Source: an uncultured Planctomycetota bacterium (GTDB taxonomy: Bacteria > Planctomycetota > Planctomycetia > Pirellulales > UBA1268). From it: a DNA stretch of 10,963 nt. Below, one piece after another: positions 6,526 through 10,963 of this stretch. Under the pieces are notes generated by a model. That model was not told the DNA's origin. It made no database searches and saw only the letters and a list, made by a program, of their open reading frames with translations. Within the stretch, counting starts at the first letter, position 1. Each line of letters starts with the position of its first letter. The DNA lies in NCBI GenBank assembly GCA_905477565.1, contig CAJQGO010000309.1, positions 1 through 10,963 of the forward strand, written 5' to 3'. Both the position numbers and the translations under genes were made by a program.

Positions 6526-7986
6526 TCAGCCTTCGGTTGTGCTTGTAGCCGGCTGTGATTCTTCCGATGTCCTGTCACCTTTGTCCCAGAATAACAACGT
6601 GAATGCCACCATGACACCGAGTGCAAACAAGGCTGGCGCATACCACAGTTGGGACCAGTTCACTACGCCATCCGTTGAAGTACATTGGCCCATCCACCAC
6701 CCGAATGCTTGCGCGCCGATACCAAGCCCAAAGCCCTGAGTCAGCATTACGATCAGAGATTGAGCCTGGCCACGGACCTCAGGCTTTGCCTTCTTGTCTG
6801 TATAAATCATTCCAGTCACAAAGAAGAAGTCGTAACAGATTCCGTGCAGCAAAATGCCAACAAAGATGGGTAGAGTGAGCATAGGGCCTGCCTGACCGAA
6901 GGCAAAACCCCAGAGCCCATAACGAACTGCCCACGCCAACATGCCAATCATGAGCATTTTCTTCACTCCGAGGCGAGCAAAACAAAACGGCATGACAAGC
7001 ATGAAGAGAATCTCACTCATCTGTCCAGTGCTCATAGCACCCGTGGTCGAGCCAAACAGCTTCACTCCCATCGCATCAACAAACCCATACCCTTTTGCGT
7101 AGTACCCGGCCAATGGAATGCACACCAGAAAGGAAGCGACTGCGAAGACGAAGAATGATTTGTCTTTGAGTAATGCCCACGCATCGACACCAAGAACCTT
7201 TGACACGGAAATAGGCTCACCCTTTGCAGGCGGAGTGGTCTTTGGAAGGGTCAGGCAATACACGCCCAAAATTCCAGACGCGATTGCTGCAGCATGAAAT
7301 ATGTGCGGTGAATTATCTGAATATTGGATTGTGCTCATTACGGTATCAAATGCTTGTTGAGCAGCACTACTCACCGCCCCGTCGCTTCCGGCAGCCGCTT
7401 TCGCCTGCTCGAGTTGTGCTGTCGCTTGACTGATTATTTTTCCTTCACCATTGAAAAGACGGCATCCCCACATCGCCCAGTTGCCGACGATCCAGCCTAT
7501 CGTTCCAAGTACACGAACAGCAGGAAAGTCTTTTTCACTATTGGCAAGATGTTTAAACGACAAGCTTGCCGTAAGGCCCAAAGTCGGCATGAAGCACAGC
7601 ATGTATGCAAGGAGGCACAAAATCATGGGCTGCGTGAACTGACTCAAAAAACTGTCCGGCGCACCCGCACTGGCAAGAGTGGGAGCAAGCCAAAGGAGGC
7701 CAGCGCCAACAATATTTAAAATCGCGAGTACATGCTCCGTGTTCATCAAACGATCGCAGATTAAGCCAAGCGTCAAAGGTGCCAGAATCGCGGCGATCGG
7801 TGCGACTGTGTAGGCGGCAGCATCAAAGGAGCCACCAGGTCCTATCTCCGTCATACCTGCATCATTCAGAAAGCCATACATCGCGACATACCAAGACCCC
7901 CAAACAAAAAATTGGAGAAACATCATGACACCCAAACGTGTCATTGGTAGTCGAATTGGAGGTGATGTTTCAGTTGGATCGCTCAT
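6526..7986 (-). CDS. MFS permease of the nucleoside:H+ symporter (NupG/XapB-like) family
   Basis: From the chosen start the product has 486 residues and about twelve hydrophobic segments, the first being LGVMMFLQFFVWGSWYVAMYGFL at about residues 18-40, typical of Nuc_H_symport proteins. Other family-like parts are the loop DRLMNTEHVLAILN after helix 2, SFKHLANSEKDFPAVRVLGTIGWIVGNW before helix 5, and GICYDFFFVTGMIYTDKKAKPEVRGQAQS in the C-terminal half. E. coli NupG and XapB move nucleosides with protons; planctomycete members may carry other small sugars. The loop after about residue 180 is enlarged by some 40 residues rich in A, Q and S. The frame stays open up to 8046, but the start MSDPTE at 7984-7986 has AAGGG about 8 nt upstream and removes an unlikely polar extension, so I chose it. 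It is divergent from the NagB fusion gene. Confidence 0.87.
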   Translation of the reverse strand: MSDPTETSPPIRLPMTRLGVMMFLQFFVWGSWYVAMYGFLNDAGMTEIGPGGSFDAAAYTVAPIAAILAPLTLGLICDRLMNTEHVLAILNIVGAGLLWLAPTLASAGAPDSFLSQFTQPMILCLLAYMLCFMPTLGLTASLSFKHLANSEKDFPAVRVLGTIGWIVGNWAMWGCRLFNGEGKIISQATAQLEQAKAAAGSDGAVSSAAQQAFDTVMSTIQYSDNSPHIFHAAAIASGILGVYCLTLPKTTPPAKGEPISVSKVLGVDAWALLKDKSFFVFAVASFLVCIPLAGYYAKGYGFVDAMGVKLFGSTTGAMSTGQMSEILFMLVMPFCFARLGVKKMLMIGMLAWAVRYGLWGFAFGQAGPMLTLPIFVGILLHGICYDFFFVTGMIYTDKKAKPEVRGQAQSLIVMLTQGFGLGIGAQAFGWWMGQCTSTDGVVNWSQLWYAPALFALGVMVAFTLLFWDKGDRTSEESQPATSTTEG

Positions 7987-8219
7987 AGCACGCCCTTTTT
8001 TGAAAATATGGTTATCAAAGTATGCGAGCGAACTCTGGAGCTGCACACTTTATTTGACCCCGCAAGGACGAGCATACGCTGAACAGATACACCCGCCAAT
8101 CACTATCACCGATACCGACCGACTCTTAAAGGAATAATTTAGACTGAGTTTTCCTTGCTAAGAACCTTAAAAATGTCAAAATACAGGAGTTATTGGAACC
8201 ACAGGTCGCAGGGGGTCGC
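7987..8219. promoter_or_regulatory. Divergent intergenic region between permease and NagB-deacetylase genes
   Basis: About 200 bp separate the two starts. An AGGAG is present at 8185-8189 on the plus strand and an AAGGG on the minus strand near 7994-7998. I see no convincing sigma-70 pair: TTGCTA (8155-8160) with AAAATA 17 bp later is weak. No CTACAA hexamer was found on either strand, so the XylR-type regulator need not act here. No small gene, riboswitch or strong hairpin is apparent. Confidence 0.4.
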
Positions 8220-10196
8220 ATGCACGCTCGGACAAAAGAAACTCGGTCAAACCCGATTTATCGGGGCCCTCTTCCACATATCTCAACCATTGAGAGAGTA
8301 CCTGTAACTGTTTACGATGACTCTGGAGATGCTAATCGGGCCATTGCTCGCGAAATAGCCGCACTTATTCGGACGCGATCTGGTAAGAACCAAAAAACTG
8401 TTCTCGGTCTTGCAACGGGTAGCACTCCTGTTGGGATTTATGATGAACTTATTCGTCTCCATACTGAAGAACAACTTTCCTTCAAGCGCGTCATCACATT
8501 CAACCTCGACGAGTACTGGCCAATGGAGCCAGATGCTCTTCAAAGCTACCACCGGTTCATGCGTGAACACCTGTTTGATCATATCGATATTGCCCCAGAG
8601 AATATTCATATCCCAAATGGACAACTCGGCCGCAACGATGTGAACGCAGCATGTGAGGCATACGAAGAAAAAATACGTGACGAAGGTGGCATCGACTTAC
8701 AGCTTCTCGGTATAGGTCGGACTGGCCACATAGGATTTAATGAGCCGGGCAGCAGTCTCGAAAGTCGAACAAGACTCATAACACTCGATAGCGTCACGCG
8801 AGCCGATGCCGCCAGTGACTTCTTTGGTGAGTGGAATGTTCCGAGACAAGCTATCACAATGGGTGTTGGATCCATTCTCGATGCTCGCCGAATCGTTCTG
8901 CTTGCATTTGGGGAGCATAAAGCACCTATTGTTCGCCAAGCCGTTGAAGACACTCCAAACAGCCACGTATCTGCAAGTTCTCTTCAGCAACATCCTGACG
9001 CCAAGTTTGTCCTTGACCGCGCAGCCGCTGCAAAACTGACTCGTTTCGAGTCTCCATGGCTTGTTGGTCCTCTGGAATCAATTGGGCTGACATGGACTGA
9101 CGACCTTACTCGAAAGGCTCTGATTTGGCTCTCACTAAAACTGAGTAAGCCGATTTTAAAACTTACGGACGAAGACTACAACGAACACGGCCTTCAAGAT
9201 CTCTTGTCAAAACGCGGACGATCCTACGACATTAACATTGAAGTCTTTCGAACATTACAGGACACAATTACCGGGTGGCCAGGAGGCAAGCCCGGAGAAA
9301 CAAGACGTATTCGTGGACTGTCTGAGTCAACGACATCAAAAGAATTTCCAAAGCGGGTTGTTGTCTTTAGTCCACACCCGGATGATGATGTAATTAGCAT
9401 GGGTGGAACCTTCATCCGTCTCTGTGAGCAAGGACACGAGGTGCACGTTGCGTATCAAACGAGTGGCAATATTGCCGTATGGGATGAAACAGCCGACGCT
9501 CATGTAGATTTTGTTGAAGCTTTCTGCCAAACATTTGGAGTCGGACAAAAAGCGAATGAAATTGCTGAAAAGATTCGGCACTTTCTCCGCACAAAAGCAG
9601 CCGGTGCAGTTGACATCCCAGAACTGCAACAAGTGAAAGGTCTTATCCGAAGGACTGAAGCTCGAGCAGGTGCCAGGCACTCAGGTGTTCAACCGGAACG
9701 AATTCACTTCCTCGATTTACCATTCTACGAAACTGGCCGGGTTCGAAAAAAACCTCTGGGTCCTGACGATATTCAAATTACGGCAGACCTCCTGAATTCG
9801 ATCAAACCTCATCAAATCTATGCGGCTGGTGATCTATCTGACCCTCATGGAACTCATCGTGTATGCCTAGGGGCTGTTTTTCAGGCCATGGAAAAGCTTT
9901 CTGATAATGAATGGGCACAAGCCTGTGAGGTCTGGCTCTATCGGGGCGCCTGGCAAGAGTGGGAACCGCATGAAATTGAAATGGCTGTTCCACTTTCGCC
10001 TGAAGAAGTAGAGCGAAAAAGGATGGCCATCTTCAAACACGAGAGCCAGAAAGATAGAGCACTTTTTCCAGGCCCAACAGACTCTCGAGAATTTTGGCAG
10101 CGGGCAGAGGATCGGAACAAAGAGACTGCTCGACTCTACGACAAACTTGGATTGCCTGAATATGCAGCGATTGAGGGTTTTGTGCTCCATCGCTGA
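8220..10196 (+). CDS. nagB: Glucosamine-6-phosphate deaminase fused to PIG-L/LmbE-type deacetylase
   Basis: A two-domain protein of 658 residues from ATG 8220, or 667 from TTG 8193 (numbering below). Residues about 35-290 are NagB: LGLATGSTPVGIYDEL phosphate loop, TFNLDEY with D106, and GIGRTGHIGFNEPGS with H179 and E184 matching the catalytic His and Glu of E. coli NagB. It should turn glucosamine-6-phosphate into fructose-6-phosphate and ammonia in the cytoplasm. After a linker (ILKLTDEDYNEHGL, ITGWPGGKPGE), residues about 387-600 are a PIG-L/LmbE zinc deacetylase: FSPHPDDD with H395, D397 and D398, and DPHGTH with H552 or H555. Long NagB proteins of this design are known in Bacteroidetes and PVC bacteria. 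The second domain might remove an N-acetyl group before deamination, but that is inference. The AGGAG (8185-8189) is only 3 nt from the TTG; AGGGGG (8210-8215) is 4 nt from the ATG, so the start is uncertain. Confidence 0.94.
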   Translation: MHARTKETRSNPIYRGPLPHISTIERVPVTVYDDSGDANRAIAREIAALIRTRSGKNQKTVLGLATGSTPVGIYDELIRLHTEEQLSFKRVITFNLDEYWPMEPDALQSYHRFMREHLFDHIDIAPENIHIPNGQLGRNDVNAACEAYEEKIRDEGGIDLQLLGIGRTGHIGFNEPGSSLESRTRLITLDSVTRADAASDFFGEWNVPRQAITMGVGSILDARRIVLLAFGEHKAPIVRQAVEDTPNSHVSASSLQQHPDAKFVLDRAAAAKLTRFESPWLVGPLESIGLTWTDDLTRKALIWLSLKLSKPILKLTDEDYNEHGLQDLLSKRGRSYDINIEVFRTLQDTITGWPGGKPGETRRIRGLSESTTSKEFPKRVVVFSPHPDDDVISMGGTFIRLCEQGHEVHVAYQTSGNIAVWDETADAHVDFVEAFCQTFGVGQKANEIAEKIRHFLRTKAAGAVDIPELQQVKGLIRRTEARAGARHSGVQPERIHFLDLPFYETGRVRKKPLGPDDIQITADLLNSIKPHQIYAAGDLSDPHGTHRVCLGAVFQAMEKLSDNEWAQACEVWLYRGAWQEWEPHEIEMAVPLSPEEVERKRMAIFKHESQKDRALFPGPTDSREFWQRAEDRNKETARLYDKLGLPEYAAIEGFVLHR

Positions 10197-10217
10197 GCAA
10201 CTCGCACAACTTTAGAA

Positions 10218-10963
10218 TCAAGGCAGTTCTCGTAAGTAAATTTCCTTGAATTCAACAGGAGCACCCTCAGACTCAAGGCACAGATAACCTGTTGATGGCG
10301 AACATGTGTTGCCTCCAGAAACTTCGTGGCCATTCACCCAGAGCCGAACCTCTCCGTTGACAGCTCTGACATAGTAATGATTCCACTGTGGACTTCCTCG
10401 ACTATATCGAGCATTCGGAAAGCTGCGTGTTCCATTTGGAGAGAGCGGTGGAAACGGATCCATCTTTGATGTTCCGACCGCAAAGACATCACCATCAGTA
10501 GTGAACCAGGTAGCCTTTCGTCCAGATTTTCTTTCGTACTGTTGTGCATAGCCATGATCGAGAATCTGTACTTCGATTCCCCCGCGCGGCAATTTTCCGG
10601 GAGCAAGATCAAGGAGTGACTCCGAAGGCGCCCACAGAAAGACGCCAGAATTCCCACCAGATGACAAGTGCCGCCACTGGAGAGAGAGTTCAAAATTTTC
10701 AAGTGGCTTGTGGAACCGCGTCACACCAACAGGGCGTCCCGTACAGGCCAGAACACCGTCCTTCCAGCTCCACGTATCGGCTTCGCCATTCACGTTTTCA
10801 AAATCGTCTTCAACAAGAAGCTGCCACCCGCCATCCTGTCCCAACTCATCGATAATACGAACATCACCAACTGCTGGCACGGCTGACGCAAGTTGCGACG
10901 ATTGCCATCGAAGGAATCGCCATGCGTCTCCCTCCAGCCGCCACACTGAAAGAAAAACAAATG
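10218..10963 (-). CDS. DUF1080 / 3-keto-disaccharide hydrolase-like protein, 5' end cut by window edge
   Basis: The frame ends at 10218 and stays open past the right edge. The clear domain spans about 200 residues and has the concanavalin/LamG-like pattern of DUF1080: WQLLVEDDFE, TWSWKDGVLACTG, FHKPLENFELSLQWRH, GGNSGVFLWAP, GGIEVQILDHGY, a WNHYYVRAVNGEVRLWVNG segment and the characteristic end PVEFKEIYLREL. Some relatives hydrolyse 3-keto-glycosides, which links this gene functionally to Gfo/Idh oxidoreductases such as the one at 4028-5170. The first possible start inside the window is GTG at 10944-10946, but the frame before it encodes plausible protein (FVFLSVWRLEGDAWRFLRWQ), so more N-terminal sequence, perhaps another domain, probably lies outside. 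No signal peptide is visible in this frame. The gene converges on the NagB fusion gene with a 21-bp gap. Confidence 0.86.
   Translation of the reverse strand, partial: FVFLSVWRLEGDAWRFLRWQSSQLASAVPAVGDVRIIDELGQDGGWQLLVEDDFENVNGEADTWSWKDGVLACTGRPVGVTRFHKPLENFELSLQWRHLSSGGNSGVFLWAPSESLLDLAPGKLPRGGIEVQILDHGYAQQYERKSGRKATWFTTDGDVFAVGTSKMDPFPPLSPNGTRSFPNARYSRGSPQWNHYYVRAVNGEVRLWVNGHEVSGGNTCSPSTGYLCLESEGAPVEFKEIYLRELP

Noticed and set aside
7987..8046. N-terminal 20-residue extension of the permease frame
   Set aside because: The added residues are not membrane-like and the internal ATG at 7986 has a better ribosome site.
7925..8137. Plus-strand open frame of 70 codons overlapping the permease start
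   Set aside because: It mostly overlaps the permease coding region in antisense, has no family resemblance and no ribosome site that I can see.
10197..10217. Terminator between the NagB fusion gene and the DUF1080 gene
   Set aside because: Only about 21 bp are available and no stem-loop or T-run is visible.
1..10963. CRISPR arrays, transposases, phage genes, toxin-antitoxin pairs, tRNA or rRNA
   Set aside because: No repeat-spacer pattern, no inverted terminal repeats, and every long frame with protein-like character is accounted for by metabolic or regulatory genes.

Overview
The window looks like a carbohydrate-catabolism region from a planctomycete, probably close to the Pirellulaceae, or another PVC-superphylum bacterium. 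This rests on protein families, not on any database search. Families typical of these bacteria sit together: a PVC-type propeller dehydrogenase and its CxxCH heme-c partner, a ThuA-like protein, a Gfo/Idh/MocA oxidoreductase, a DUF1080 (3-keto-disaccharide hydrolase-like) protein and a XylR-type LacI/AraC hybrid regulator. No phage, insertion sequence, CRISPR, tRNA or rRNA is visible.

Region 1 (1-5170, minus strand) is a tight operon read right to left: cytoplasmic Gfo/Idh/MocA oxidoreductase (4028-5170), exported HEAT-like plus heme-c protein (2816-4024), exported beta-propeller/HEAT/beta-sandwich protein (435-2819), and exported ThuA-like protein (1-430, cut by the left edge). Junctions are a 3-nt gap, a 4-nt ATGA overlap and a 4-nt gap, so translational coupling is likely. 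The propeller and heme-c modules, usually parts of one long PVC polypeptide, are separate genes here, with the heme gene first.

Region 2 (5171-5322) is a divergent control region. It has a perfect TATAAT facing the operon, an extended -10 only 7 nt before the regulator ATG (suggesting a leaderless transcript), and three copies of CTACAA. One copy is at the operon's -35 position and one overlaps the regulator's own -10. Region 3 (5323-6468, plus) is the XylR-type regulator, which I infer controls the operon and itself.

Region 4 (6526-7986, minus) is an NupG/XapB-like MFS permease with an enlarged, coiled-coil-like loop. It is divergent, across about 200 bp, from Region 5 (8220-10196, plus), a glucosamine-6-phosphate deaminase fused to a PIG-L/LmbE deacetylase. 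Region 6 (10218-10963, minus, cut by the right edge) is a DUF1080 protein convergent with the fusion gene.

Working model (inference): the exported proteins oxidise or trim a sugar or glycoside in the periplasm and pass electrons to heme c. The Gfo/Idh enzyme processes a product in the cytoplasm, and the regulator senses a sugar ligand. The permease and NagB-deacetylase may form a separate amino-sugar or nucleoside salvage unit, since no CTACAA motif was found in their shared promoter region. The substrate cannot be named from this sequence.
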